Assembly: GCF_014904755.1 (NCBI RefSeq)
Contig: NZ_JACZFQ010000045.1
Location: forward strand, 1-64,000
DNA length: 64,000 bases
Direction: 5' to 3'
Origin: Neoluteolibacter marinus
Lineage (GTDB): Bacteria > Verrucomicrobiota > Verrucomicrobiia > Verrucomicrobiales > Akkermansiaceae
This document shows, piece by piece, positions 1 through 8,598 of this stretch. The notes beneath the pieces are model-generated. The model worked only from the letters and a program-made list of their open reading frames with translations, did no database searches and had not been told where the DNA came from. Each line of letters starts with the position of its first letter. The stretch's first letter is position 1. The position numbers and the translations under genes were made by a program.

Positions 1-758
1 GCATCGTAGTAGCGGGTGGAGGCCATCTTGACCGTCTTGAGGCAGGTCTCCGCCGAGGTGCCGCCGATGACGATGGCGAGGTGGTAAGGCGGGCACGCGG
101 CGGTGCCCAGCGATCGCATTTTCTCGATGCAGAACTCCTTGAGGCGCTTCGGATTCAGCAGGGCCTTGGTCTCCTGGTAGAGGAAAGTCTTGTTGGCGGA
201 CCCGCCGCCCTTGGAGACGAACAGGAACTTGTAGGCGTCGCCTTCGGTGGCGTAGAGGTCGATCTGGGCGGGAAGATTGGTCTTGGTGTTCGCCTCCTCG
301 TACATCGTGAGCGGGGCGGTCTGGGAGTAGCGCAGGTTCTCCTCCTGATAGGTCTTGTGGATGCCCTCCGACAGCCGTTCGGCATCGTCGCAGCCCGTCC
401 AAACCTGCTGGCCCTTTTTCCCGATCACCGTCGCCGTGCCGGTGTCCTGGCAGGCGGGGAGGATGCCCTTGGCCGCGATTTCGGCATTCTTCAGCAGCAT
501 CAGGGCGACCATGCGGTCGTTCTCCGTGGCTTCGGGATCGTCCAGAATCGCCGCGACCTGGGCAAGGTGGCTGGGGCGGAGGGTGAAATTGATCGCCTTC
601 ATCGCCTCGTTGGCGAGCAGCGTGAGCGCTTCCGGCGCCACCTTGAGAACCGGCGATCCCTCGAATTCCGCGACCGTGACATGGTCGGTGGTCAGGCATT
701 CGTACTCGGTGGTGTCGGGGCCGAGCGGAAAGGGATCCTGGTAGACGAATTCGGACAT
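1..758 (-). CDS. Fumarate hydratase class I, N-terminal part (runs off window)
   Basis: Interconverts fumarate and malate in the TCA cycle through a [4Fe-4S] cluster. About 252 residues are visible from an ATG at 758, and the C-terminal part lies beyond position 1. The start [14 protein letters not shown], the motif [10 protein letters not shown] with its probable cluster cysteine, and the stretch [16 protein letters not shown] are characteristic of the class I (FumA/FumB-type) alpha region. It shares no operon with the next gene, which is a separate minus-strand gene 64 bp upstream. The family assignment is firm; whether the C-terminal beta region is fused cannot be seen here. Confidence 0.9.
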   Translation of the reverse strand, partial: MSEFVYQDPFPLGPDTTEYECLTTDHVTVAEFEGSPVLKVAPEALTLLANEAMKAINFTLRPSHLAQVAAILDDPEATENDRMVALMLLKNAEIAAKGILPACQDTGTATVIGKKGQQVWTGCDDAERLSEGIHKTYQEENLRYSQTAPLTMYEEANTKTNLPAQIDLYATEGDAYKFLFVSKGGGSANKTFLYQETKALLNPKRLKEFCIEKMRSLGTAACPPYHLAIVIGGTSAETCLKTVKMASTRYYD

Positions 759-822
759 GGCCGGCAGCTTAGGGGCCGCTCGCGGGTCGTCCAGTCCGGG
801 GCGCGGGCAAATTGCCGTGAAA

Positions 823-1599
823 TCAGAAGCGCCGGCGGCGGAAAAGGGCCGCGAATCCGAGGACGCCGAGCAGCGCCGCCGAGGGTTCGGGGATCGTCAT
901 CCAGAGCCGGTCCTGTTCTCCGTCGGGGGCATTGGCGAAGTAGTAGACGACGCGGCCCTGGTCGGTCCAGGTGCTGGTGCCGATGTTGGCGAGGAACTGC
1001 TCCGCGTAGGCGGCTCCAAGGGCCGCTCTCGTGTCCGGCACGGCATCCACGTCGATGCGGAAACTCCCGTCGGTGGAACCGTTGTCGTCGATCGAGAGGT
1101 CGGCGGTTTGCTCGTGAATGAGCTCCCACAGGGCAATCTGCATCCCGGCAGCGTAGCCTTGCAGCTCATCATACTCGCTGGCGTAGATCGCGTTGTAGGC
1201 CCAGTCGCCGCCGTTCAGGACGATGTAGTCGTCGAGCAGCGCGTTGAATGCCGGCAAGGCATGGGAGAAAAGGGCCCGCATTTCCGCCTGCCGGGAAGAG
1301 CCGAGACCCCCGAGGCCGGGACTGACCAGGAAGCTTGCGTCGTCATTGTTGCCGGTGAAGAAATCGGCGCAGAAATCGTAGACGTAAGTCGATCCGAAGC
1401 CATTGACCGTCTGGAGGTTGAATCCGGCCAGTTGCGGTTGGAGGGTCGGCCCGGGGCCGTGGAGAAAAGGAATGTCGGTCGCGTAGAAAGCGTTCTCAAG
1501 GAGCCGGTCGCCGGGGGTGATTGACTGGCCGTGCAGGGTCGGCGTGACAGCGACCAGGACCAGGAGCCGTGGCGCGACTTTCCAGAGGGTTCGCTTCAT
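823..1599 (-). CDS. PEP-CTERM surface protein with possible Cys-Gln thioester domain
   Basis: Predicted 258-residue exported protein. It has an N-terminal signal peptide ([18 protein letters not shown], cleavage near residue 24) and a C-terminal PEP-CTERM sorting signal: [10 protein letters not shown], a hydrophobic helix, then RRRR. The start at 1599 is chosen because the signal peptide begins there; the frame stays open another 80 codons upstream but without export features. Residues 74-79 (YDFCAD) and 152-159 (GMQIALWE) resemble the Cys and Gln motifs of thioester (TED-type) adhesin domains, a combination seen in some PEP-CTERM proteins. The anchoring signal is clear; the thioester assignment is inference. 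No exosortase gene lies in the window. Confidence 0.8.
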   Translation of the reverse strand: MKRTLWKVAPRLLVLVAVTPTLHGQSITPGDRLLENAFYATDIPFLHGPGPTLQPQLAGFNLQTVNGFGSTYVYDFCADFFTGNNDDASFLVSPGLGGLGSSRQAEMRALFSHALPAFNALLDDYIVLNGGDWAYNAIYASEYDELQGYAAGMQIALWELIHEQTADLSIDDNGSTDGSFRIDVDAVPDTRAALGAAYAEQFLANIGTSTWTDQGRVVYYFANAPDGEQDRLWMTIPEPSAALLGVLGFAALFRRRRF

Positions 1600-1807
1600 C
1601 GTTCGGTGGGGTGCGATGCCACCGGTTCGACCGGCGACATCAAAGATGATGCGTTGATTGTTAATAACTCTAAGAAGTTCATCAAGACGCAATTTCCGGG
1701 GCAGAATGCCGCGTCCAGGCACCGGAAGCGGACGCCCGATGCAAGTTCCGGAGACGAACCGGCGCTTGGCCGGCATTTGCAGGACAGCTCGGCAGCGACT
1801 CGGCAAA

Positions 1808-3265
1808 ATGGCAGTGATCGACACATTCCTGAAACTCATGCTGGAGAAGCGAGCCGAGCGCCTGGTGCTGGTGTCCGATCAGATCCCCTGTCTGTTCAAA
1901 GCGGAAGATGCGATCGAGCTGTCCATGCCGGCGCTGCGGCTGGACATGTTGCAGCGGATTGCCCTCGAAATGACCGGAGAGAGCGGCCGGGAAGCGGTTT
2001 CGGATACTCCCCGTGAAGGCGTTTTCAGGGCCGCGGACGGGACGGAGTTTTCCTATCTACTCGATGCGGGTGGCGGGGCCTTTCGGATCGAAGTCCATGC
2101 CGGTGGGGCAGGGCGCGATGCGCGCGAAGAACTTGCCGACGATCCCTTGGCCCGGGCCGTCGCGGAATTCACCGGACCGTCCGTCGAGGTGGAAGCGACA
2201 CCGCCGGCTGAAAACCGGGGCTTGATGGCTTTGATCGATCTCGTTCTCGAGCCGGACGTTTCGGACATTTTCCTTTCGTCGGGGAAAGCACCGCGGGTGC
2301 GCAGGAACGGGGTGATCCGTTCCGTGGAATCGGCTTTCACCGACCCGGAGCAGATCCTGCAACTGGTGCCCAAGGGCCTGCCCCGGGAAGATCTGGAAAA
2401 GAAGGGCAGCGCGGATTTCGCGGGGAGATGGGAATTGTCCGGAGGAAGCCGGCGTTTCCGGATCAACGTGTTCCGTCACATGGGCGGCTTGGCCGCGGCG
2501 ATCCGGCCGATCCGGACCCGCATCCCTTCGCTGGCGCAGCTCTCGCTGCCGGCGGATCTACTGGAACTGGCATCCTTTCCCAGCGGCCTGGTGCTGGTTA
2601 CCGGAGCATCGGGATCGGGAAAATCGACGACACTGGCCGCGCTGGTCGATCACATCAACCGCTCGCGTCCGGCCCATGTGATCACCATCGAGGATCCGGT
2701 GGAGTTCGAACACCGGGAGGACCGCTGCCTGATCCACCAGCGCGAGGTGGGAACCAACGTGGAGAGTTTCAGTGCCGGCCTGCACGCCGCCCTGCGGGAG
2801 AATCCGGACGTCATCCTGCTCGGCGAACTGCGCGATCTGGCGACGATTTCCGCGGCGCTGACAGCCGCGGAGACCGGCCATCTGGTGCTCGGCACGCTCC
2901 ATTCGGGCAGCGCGACCTCCGCGGTGAGCCGGATCATCGACGTTTTCCCCGGCCATCAGCAGCCGAACATCCGGGTCCAGCTGGCCTCGTCGTTGCGCGC
3001 CGTCGTTTCGCAGCGCCTGGTGCCGGCCCGCTCAAAGAAGCTGGTTCCCGCCATCGAGAAGCTGCTCGTGACCCCGGCCGTCGCCAACGGCATCCGGGAA
3101 GGGCACGACCACTACATGCGCAATGCGATGCTGACGGGGGGCGAAGACGGCATGATCACGCTGGAGCGCTCGCTGGCGGGACTGCTCCGCGACCGCATCA
3201 TCGATCGCGAGACGGCGATGCGGTTTGCCTGGGACCAGAAGGCCCTGCTTCATCTGATCGAATGA
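1808..3265 (+). CDS. PilT/VirB11-family retraction-type ATPase with extra N-terminal module
   Basis: A 485-residue secretion-type ATPase. The C-terminal two thirds are PilT-like: Walker A GASGSGKS (266-273), Asp box TIEDPVEF (293-300), Walker B DVILLGELRD (334-343) and His box GHLVLGTLHS (357-366). The N-terminal 135 residues look like an extra, degenerate copy of the PilT N-terminal domain, since MAVIDTFLKLMLEKRAERLVL echoes LMALIDLVLEPDVSDIFL at 139-156. ATG 1808 is preferred over in-frame codons upstream because the conserved sequence begins there. It would power pilus retraction or twitching, but no other pilus machinery gene is nearby. It is divergent from the PEP-CTERM gene, with a 208-bp shared upstream region. 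Confidence 0.85.
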   Translation: MAVIDTFLKLMLEKRAERLVLVSDQIPCLFKAEDAIELSMPALRLDMLQRIALEMTGESGREAVSDTPREGVFRAADGTEFSYLLDAGGGAFRIEVHAGGAGRDAREELADDPLARAVAEFTGPSVEVEATPPAENRGLMALIDLVLEPDVSDIFLSSGKAPRVRRNGVIRSVESAFTDPEQILQLVPKGLPREDLEKKGSADFAGRWELSGGSRRFRINVFRHMGGLAAAIRPIRTRIPSLAQLSLPADLLELASFPSGLVLVTGASGSGKSTTLAALVDHINRSRPAHVITIEDPVEFEHREDRCLIHQREVGTNVESFSAGLHAALRENPDVILLGELRDLATISAALTAAETGHLVLGTLHSGSATSAVSRIIDVFPGHQQPNIRVQLASSLRAVVSQRLVPARSKKLVPAIEKLLVTPAVANGIREGHDHYMRNAMLTGGEDGMITLERSLAGLLRDRIIDRETAMRFAWDQKALLHLIE

Positions 3266-3283
3266 TCCCGCGCCGGCGGAAGG

Positions 3284-3721
3284 CTAGAGCCTGCCCTCGT
3301 CGGCCTCGATGTAGTCCATGAAAGTCTGGACATCGGCGCGGTCCTGGAAGCCGGACTCGGCCTTGCGCTGGGCGAGGCGCCCGGCGAGGTCGTCGCGGAA
3401 TCCTCGGGTGCGCATGTAGGCGTTCCACCAGGCGGATTCGTGGGCGGGCCGGGCGGTGCCGTTCCCGCGGGCCCAGGCCAGCGCTTCGCTGTCCGAGGCC
3501 CCGGAACGGACCCGCGAGGCGAGTTCCTGGTAATCGATGCCGAGGTACTGGCAGGTCCAAAGGTCCATGCCGGCACCCAGATTGGCGTGATAGCCCGGAT
3601 CGAGCTTGCCGGCGGCGTGGAGCCGGATCTTGTGGCACAGCCGCGGAAAGTAGATCAGGCCGTCGATTTCGTCCTGCGGGCTGCGGGGGTGTTCGGTGGA
3701 AGAGCTCACGGCGGAGACCAT
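3284..3721 (-). CDS. DUF5069 domain protein
   Basis: A 145-residue soluble protein with no signal peptide. The pattern IYFPRLCHKIRLHAAGKLDPGY followed by LGIDYQEL matches DUF5069, an uncharacterised family common in Verrucomicrobiota and Planctomycetota. Start ATG 3721 puts this motif 20 residues in; the frame stays open upstream across the divergent neighbour, which is not credible coding. The function is unknown. It converges on the PilT-like gene, with 18 bp between their stops. Confidence 0.7.
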   Translation of the reverse strand: MVSAVSSSTEHPRSPQDEIDGLIYFPRLCHKIRLHAAGKLDPGYHANLGAGMDLWTCQYLGIDYQELASRVRSGASDSEALAWARGNGTARPAHESAWWNAYMRTRGFRDDLAGRLAQRKAESGFQDRADVQTFMDYIEADEGRL

Positions 3722-3803
3722 GAACGGCACGTGGAGGCGGGCAAGGCGGGACTGGCACGCGAAAGCCCCTTTGCTTTCCGGCAACGGCGGGTAGGATGCC
3801 GGA

Positions 3804-4751
3804 ATGAAATTTCCGATCCTCGTTGCCCTCGCCGTGGCAACCCTGTTGCCGGCTTGCGGCCAGCACACGGTCGCCGCCCCGAGCCAGGCGCGGCTGCCGA
3901 TGTCGACCGTCTTCAAGGGCGAAAAGAAATTCCACGCGATGGTCGCGCAGGCGGAGCAGGAGAACTGGCGCCAGCTGCCGCTGGGACCGCGGACCATCCG
4001 CGCGGCCCGTGCGATGGTGGGCACCCCGTATGTGAATTACACCCTGGAGGTCGATGACCGCATCGAATCGCCGGTGGTCAATCTCAACGCGATGGACTGC
4101 TGGACCTACTACGAGAACGCCTTGGCGTTCGCCCGGATGCTCCGCTACAAGCCGGGACCGTACAAGCCGGAGGACATGTTGCACATGGTGGAGATCGAAC
4201 GCTACCGCGACGGTCGCTGCACCGGCGGCTACCTCAGCCGGATGCACCAGCTGGAGGAAGTCTTCTGGGACAACCAGCGCCGCGGTCTGGCCACGAACAT
4301 CACGCCGAAGCTCCCGGGGGCCCAGCGCTTGAAGCGCGAGATCCGTGAAATGACCGTCCAGTGGAAGAGCTACCGTTACCTGCGCAACAATCCCGGACTA
4401 TTGCCGGAAATGGGCCGGATCGAGGCGCGGGTGTCGAAACTGCCGGTCTACCACATTCCGAAGAACAAGGTCCGCGGGGTCGAGCAGTACCTCCAGGACG
4501 GCGATGTCTGTGCGATCACCGCGAACTGGAAAGACAGTTACACGTCTCACGTCGGGCTGATCGTGAAGCTGAAGGGCCGGGCCTATTTCACCCACGCCAC
4601 CTCGGATCGCGACAAGGGTCGCATGACCATCATCGACCGCCCGATCACCGACTATCTCACCGGTGGCTCGAAGCATGCCGGGATCATCGTCCTGCGCCCG
4701 AAGGATCTGCCTCCGTCGAAATACTGGCAGCGTCCGGTAGCCGGCCGCTGA
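3804..4751 (+). CDS. DUF1460 (N-acetylmuramoyl-L-alanine amidase-like) lipoprotein
   Basis: A 315-residue protein with a lipoprotein signal (VATLLPAC, acylated Cys18). The rest matches the DUF1460 family, an NlpC/P60-like papain fold that acts on peptidoglycan fragments. Key residues are the likely nucleophile Cys99 in NAMDCWTYYENAL and the histidine in SHVGLIVKL near residue 247. It is therefore a candidate envelope-located cell-wall peptidase or amidase. It is a single gene, divergent from DUF5069 and followed by a terminator hairpin. The family call is good; the substrate is inferred. Confidence 0.8.
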   Translation: MKFPILVALAVATLLPACGQHTVAAPSQARLPMSTVFKGEKKFHAMVAQAEQENWRQLPLGPRTIRAARAMVGTPYVNYTLEVDDRIESPVVNLNAMDCWTYYENALAFARMLRYKPGPYKPEDMLHMVEIERYRDGRCTGGYLSRMHQLEEVFWDNQRRGLATNITPKLPGAQRLKREIREMTVQWKSYRYLRNNPGLLPEMGRIEARVSKLPVYHIPKNKVRGVEQYLQDGDVCAITANWKDSYTSHVGLIVKLKGRAYFTHATSDRDKGRMTIIDRPITDYLTGGSKHAGIIVLRPKDLPPSKYWQRPVAGR

Positions 4752-4755
4752 ACGC

Positions 4756-4785
4756 AAAAAAGGAGGGCACGTTGCCGTGCCCTCC
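4756..4785 (-). terminator. Rho-independent terminator of the nfeD-SPFH operon
   Basis: A perfect 10-bp stem (GGAGGGCACG at 4762-4771 with its complement at 4776-4785) and a TTGC loop. On the minus strand it is followed by six T residues. It lies 30 bp past the stop of the SPFH gene and 5 bp past the stop of the convergent plus-strand gene, so it may serve both. Confidence 0.8.
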
Positions 4786-4814
4786 CGGGGAATGGGGTCG
4801 CGTGTCGCGGCGGC

Positions 4815-5813
4815 TTAGCGCAACGGCGGCGGGGTGTTCGGGCCCAGTTGGCGGCCGGTGTCGAGGATCTTGGCCAGACCGGCGACGGCACCGCCTATGT
4901 CGCTCAGGTTGTGCGGCAGGATCACCGTGTTGGTTTCTTTCGCGAGGTTGCCGAACTGTTCGACGTACTGCTCGGCGATCCGCAGGTTGACCGCTTCCTT
5001 GCCACCGGGTTGGCCGATCGCCGAGGCGATCCGGGTGATGCCTTCGGCAGTCGCGTTGGCCAGAAGTTCGATCTCGCGGGCCTTGCCCTCCGCTTCGTTG
5101 ATCTGGCTGAGCTTTTTCGCCTCGGACTGCTTGATGACCTCCTGCTTCTGGCCTTCGGCGACGTTGATCTGAGCTTCGCGCTGGCCTTCCGAAAGGGCGA
5201 TCTGGGCGCGGCGTTCGCGCTCGGCCCGCATTTGCTTTTCGAGGGCATCCTGAACCGACTGCGGCGGCTTGATGTTGGCGATCTCGTAGCGGGTGATCTT
5301 CAAACCCCAGGGTTCGGAGGCCTTGTCGAGCGCGGCGATGACCGATGCGTTGATGGTGTCGCGTTCCTCGAAGGTGCGGTCGAGCTCGAGCTTGCCGATC
5401 TCAGAACGGAGGGTGGTCTGGGCGAGCTGCGAGGCCGCGTAGTAGTAGTTCTCGATCCCGTAGGACGCCGCTTTCGCGTCGAGCACCTGCATGTAGAGCA
5501 GGCCGTCGATCTCGATCGCGATGTTGTCCTTGGTGATGCAGAACTGCGGCGGGACATCCATCGCCACTTCCTTGAGCGAGTGCTTGTAGGCGACGCGGTC
5601 GATGAAGGGGATCAGGATGTGGAAGCCGGCTTCGAGCGTCTTGCGGTACTTGCCGAGCCGCTCGACCACGTGGGCCTGGCGCTGGGGCACGATGCGGGCG
5701 GTTTTGATCAGGGCGACGACGATGAGCAGGACGATGGCGATCGTCAGGACGACGCCGAATCCGGGGCCGTCGCCGCTGGCGGCGAGGAGGGGGCTTGCGG
5801 GCATGGTATTCAT
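4815..5813 (-). CDS. SPFH/Band 7 (stomatin/paraslipin-like) membrane protein
   Basis: A 332-residue protein with one N-terminal transmembrane helix (about residues 18-37). A Band 7 domain follows (IVPQRQAHVVERLGKYRKTLEAGFHILIPF), then a long charged coiled-coil (ERERRAQIALSEGQREAQ). It belongs to the QmcA/paraslipin group that forms large membrane oligomers or flotillin-like microdomains. It is the second gene of an operon with the NfeD-like gene 15 bp upstream, a widely conserved pairing in which both products act together in the inner membrane. The exact role is not known. Confidence 0.9.
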   Translation of the reverse strand: MNTMPASPLLAASGDGPGFGVVLTIAIVLLIVVALIKTARIVPQRQAHVVERLGKYRKTLEAGFHILIPFIDRVAYKHSLKEVAMDVPPQFCITKDNIAIEIDGLLYMQVLDAKAASYGIENYYYAASQLAQTTLRSEIGKLELDRTFEERDTINASVIAALDKASEPWGLKITRYEIANIKPPQSVQDALEKQMRAERERRAQIALSEGQREAQINVAEGQKQEVIKQSEAKKLSQINEAEGKAREIELLANATAEGITRIASAIGQPGGKEAVNLRIAEQYVEQFGNLAKETNTVILPHNLSDIGGAVAGLAKILDTGRQLGPNTPPPLR

Positions 5814-5828
5814 GGTTGGGGAAGGAGT

Positions 5829-6275
5829 TCAGGTGCGCGGGCGGACATGAAAGGTAAGTCCTTCGCGGCGTTCGATCACCGCGATGGCGCCGGCGGGGAT
5901 AGGAACCTCGCTACGGGCTTTCCAGTTGGCCCCCTTGATCTCGACCATGCCGTCGGCTCCCTGGCCCGGCAGTTCGGTGATCACGCGGGCCTCGCGGCCG
6001 GTGAAATCGTCATCGCATTCCGCGGCCAGTGCCTCGGAGTCGCCGACGAACCACTTCTTCACGTAGCGTCGCAGGCCGAAGAGGAAGATCAACGAGCTGA
6101 CCGCGAACACCGCGGTTTGGGAACCGATCCCGGTGGTCAGTCCGGCCCAGGTGGTGATGGCGGTGAGGATGGCCCCGACCCCGAAAAACACGATGATCAC
6201 CCCCGGCGCAACGAACTCCGCGAGGACGAGGATGACTCCTGCAATGAGCCAGATGGTTTTCGCGTCGAGATCCAT
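5829..6275 (-). CDS. NfeD-like membrane protein
   Basis: A 148-residue short-form NfeD protein (no protease domain). It has two or three N-terminal hydrophobic helices (IWLIAGVILVLAEFVAPG and following), then a C-terminal OB-fold-like domain with GREARVITELPGQGADGMVEIKG. It is the first gene of the operon with the SPFH protein, its usual partner. The 100-bp gap to menD must hold promoters for both directions. Confidence 0.88.
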   Translation of the reverse strand: MDLDAKTIWLIAGVILVLAEFVAPGVIIVFFGVGAILTAITTWAGLTTGIGSQTAVFAVSSLIFLFGLRRYVKKWFVGDSEALAAECDDDFTGREARVITELPGQGADGMVEIKGANWKARSEVPIPAGAIAVIERREGLTFHVRPRT

Positions 6276-6375
6276 GGTGATGTGGGGTTTCGGGCAGACC
6301 TTCTAACACGGGCCCGGCGGGTCCCGAATTACAATCTACGGGCAAAGATGGACAGAGTAGCGGGAGCGTGACCCG

Positions 6376-7974
6376 GTGAAATCGGGACTTCCGGCGGCAG
6401 GGTTCCTTGCTCAGCTTCGCGCCGTGACCACCTGGCAAACCGCTTGTTCCATCATTGACGCCTGCTGCCGCCGCGGGATCCGCGAATTCGTCGTCTGCGC
6501 CGGGGCCCGCAATGCCGCCCTGGTCGAGGTGCTGGCCCGCGCGGAAGCCGCCGGTGTCGCCCGGGTGTGGCGGCATTTCGAGGAACGCAGCGCCGGATTC
6601 TTCGCACTCGGCCGGACCATGGCGACCGGAGAACCCTGCGCGGTGGTCACCACTAGCGGCACCGCGGTGGCGGAACTGTTGCCGGCGGTGATCGAGGCCT
6701 TTTATCAGGGGCGGCCGCTGCTGGCCCTCACAGCCGACCGCCCGGAACGCTTCCGGGGAACCGGGGCACCGCAGGCGATCTCACAGCCGGGCATCTTCGG
6801 CGAGCACGCGGGGGCCGGCGACATCGCCGGATGGGACCGGCGCTCGCCGTGGCATTGGAACGTCGAGCTGGAGGAGGATTTCGAGCCGGAGGAGTGGGCG
6901 CCGCCGGAGGATCTGGATGCCGATCCGGTCCGGCTGCCGAATTTCTCGGTCGCCACCCTGGCCACCTGGCTGCGCGAGGATCTCTACCGGGGGCTGGTGG
7001 TGATGATCGGCGACCTCGAGCCCGAAGACCAGGAAGCCGTCTACCATTTCTGCCTCGACCTCGGCGCGCCGGTGGCCGCGGAGGCGACCAGCGGCCTGCG
7101 CGAGGCGCTTGCCGGGATGAGCTTGCCGGATCCCGACCGGATGCTGCGCGAGCACCCGCCGGGTAAGGTCCTCCGACTCGGTGGCGTTCCCAGCGGCCGT
7201 TTCTGGCGCGACCTCGAGGACCTTCCCGAAACCGAGGTCTTCAACATCACGCGGACCGGCTTTCCCGGACTCGCCCGGTCCTGCGAAACCATCGTCTCGC
7301 CGGTCGGCCGCGCCATCAAGGGACTGGGCGACGTGGAGAAGGCCGGCGACGCGCTGGACTACTTCCGTCGTACTTCGCGGCGCGACGGCGAGATCGAGGA
7401 TCTCCTGGAGGCTTATCCCGACAGCGAGCCGGGGTTGCTGAGGGTGTTGTCGGCCTATGCCTCGACCGGCTCCTCGCTCTACCTCGGCAACAGCCTGCCG
7501 ATCCGCGAATGGAACCTTTTCGCCCAGCGCGACAAGCCGCTGACGGATATCCGCGCCAACCGCGGGGCGAACGGGATCGACGGCCAGCTTTCGACCTGGC
7601 TCGGCTGGACCGCCGACGTGGAGGATTCGTGGTGCCTGGTGGGCGACCTGACCGCGCTCTACGACCTCGCCGCGCCAGCCTGGTTGGGCCAGATCGAGCG
7701 CAAGGGCCGGGTCCTGGTGGTGATCAACAACGGCGGCGGCCAGATTTTTTCCCGCCTGCCGCGGCTGGATGCCATGAGCGACCGCGCGAAAGAACTGATG
7801 CTCAACCCTCACGAAGTGCGCCTCGACGGCTGGGCCGCGATGTGGGGGATGAAATACCTGCGGATCGAAAACGACGCCGGCTTTGACGACCTCGAACCGG
7901 GCGAGGTGCCGCTGCTGGTCGAGGTGATCCCGGATGCCGGCGAGACGGAGGCGTTCTGGAAGGCGTGGAAGTAG
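6376..7974 (+). CDS. menD: MenD, SEPHCHC synthase (menaquinone)
   Basis: Thiamine-diphosphate enzyme joining isochorismate and 2-oxoglutarate in menaquinone synthesis. The N-terminal motif HFEERSAGFFALG holds the conserved Glu, followed by LTADRPERFRGTGAPQ. The C-terminal ThDP/metal region is GDLTALYDLAA and VVINNGGGQIFSRLP. As called it is 532 residues from GTG 6376, which has GGGAG about nine bases upstream; a GTG at 6424 is an alternative. It stands apart from the other men genes (19.5-25.4 kb). Its TAG stop falls inside the GTAG motif of a REP-like palindrome. Confidence 0.93.
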   Translation: MKSGLPAAGFLAQLRAVTTWQTACSIIDACCRRGIREFVVCAGARNAALVEVLARAEAAGVARVWRHFEERSAGFFALGRTMATGEPCAVVTTSGTAVAELLPAVIEAFYQGRPLLALTADRPERFRGTGAPQAISQPGIFGEHAGAGDIAGWDRRSPWHWNVELEEDFEPEEWAPPEDLDADPVRLPNFSVATLATWLREDLYRGLVVMIGDLEPEDQEAVYHFCLDLGAPVAAEATSGLREALAGMSLPDPDRMLREHPPGKVLRLGGVPSGRFWRDLEDLPETEVFNITRTGFPGLARSCETIVSPVGRAIKGLGDVEKAGDALDYFRRTSRRDGEIEDLLEAYPDSEPGLLRVLSAYASTGSSLYLGNSLPIREWNLFAQRDKPLTDIRANRGANGIDGQLSTWLGWTADVEDSWCLVGDLTALYDLAAPAWLGQIERKGRVLVVINNGGGQIFSRLPRLDAMSDRAKELMLNPHEVRLDGWAAMWGMKYLRIENDAGFDDLEPGEVPLLVEVIPDAGETEAFWKAWK

Positions 7975-8075
7975 CGCGACTTTTCAAGTTGCGCAAGCGA
8001 GCGGCCCGCCAGCGGGATCGGAATGTTGCCTGCGGTTCAGGCTGTCCACCGCCGCAACTTGAAAAGTCGCGCCAC
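7971..8075. repeat. REP-like inverted pair A
   Basis: GTAG (7971-7974) is followed by a 19-nt near-palindrome CGCGACTT-TTC-AAGTTGCG (7975-7993). An exact inverted copy lies at 8053-8071, ending in CCAC instead of CTAC. About 59 bp separate the two, as in BIME-type REP doublets. The family is the same as the three pairs around the RAYT gene at 43.3-43.9 kb. The first GTAG supplies the menD stop codon. Confidence 0.8.
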
Positions 8076-8134
8076 TTCCAGGAGCCCGCCCATGTGCATC
8101 CCTCCCGTTAGCAACCGCGCGCAAGGGACTCCTT

Positions 8135-8482
8135 GTGGGAGCGCCGAATTCATTCGGCTTGGACAGACGGCTCGTGGCCCCGCCGGTGCTCGCCTGGCCC
8201 GCCGCCGCCAGGATCGGCCAGCTCCGCGCCGAAATGATCTCCCCGACCGGCACCCCGAGCGCTGCCAAGGACCGCACCGATGAGGAACAGCACGACGTCC
8301 AGCTCCTGATGCCCGAAGTGCATGCCGCCATCAAAGATCTCTGTGACACCATCGAGTTCGACCTCCGCCACGAACCCACCGCCCCCGGCCTGCGCCGCCG
8401 CGCCCGCGAATAGGGCGTCCACTACGCCATGCGCCCCGGCGAAGCTCCCGATCCCGAGGAACCCGTCCCGCCGGCGAACTGA
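8135..8482 (+). pseudogene. Possible broken small gene (in-frame amber at 8411-8413)
   Basis: The frame encodes TDEEQHDVQLLMPEVHAAIKD and EFDLRHEPTAPGLRRRARE, then a TAG at 8411, then 22 more plausible codons (GVHYAMRPGEAPDPEEPVPPAN) to TGA at 8482. Third positions are strongly C/G on both sides of the TAG, as in real genes here, which suggests one gene broken by an amber change. The beginning is uncertain: a hairpin (GCCGAA/TTCGGC, 8143-8158) lies in the 5' part, so an ATG at 8237 may be the true start. The family is not recognised. Nothing was recognised from 8483 to 8598 beyond an AT-rich patch before the next gene. Confidence 0.3.
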
Positions 8483-8598
8483 GCTCCTGCCGAAGCCCCA
8501 TCCTCCAATCCCTGCCGTTCCCGCCCGGAAATCCGGATTGCCCGAAAGGCAGCCCCGAATCAGGGTGGGGGTAGATCATACTCAATATTTGATCAGGC

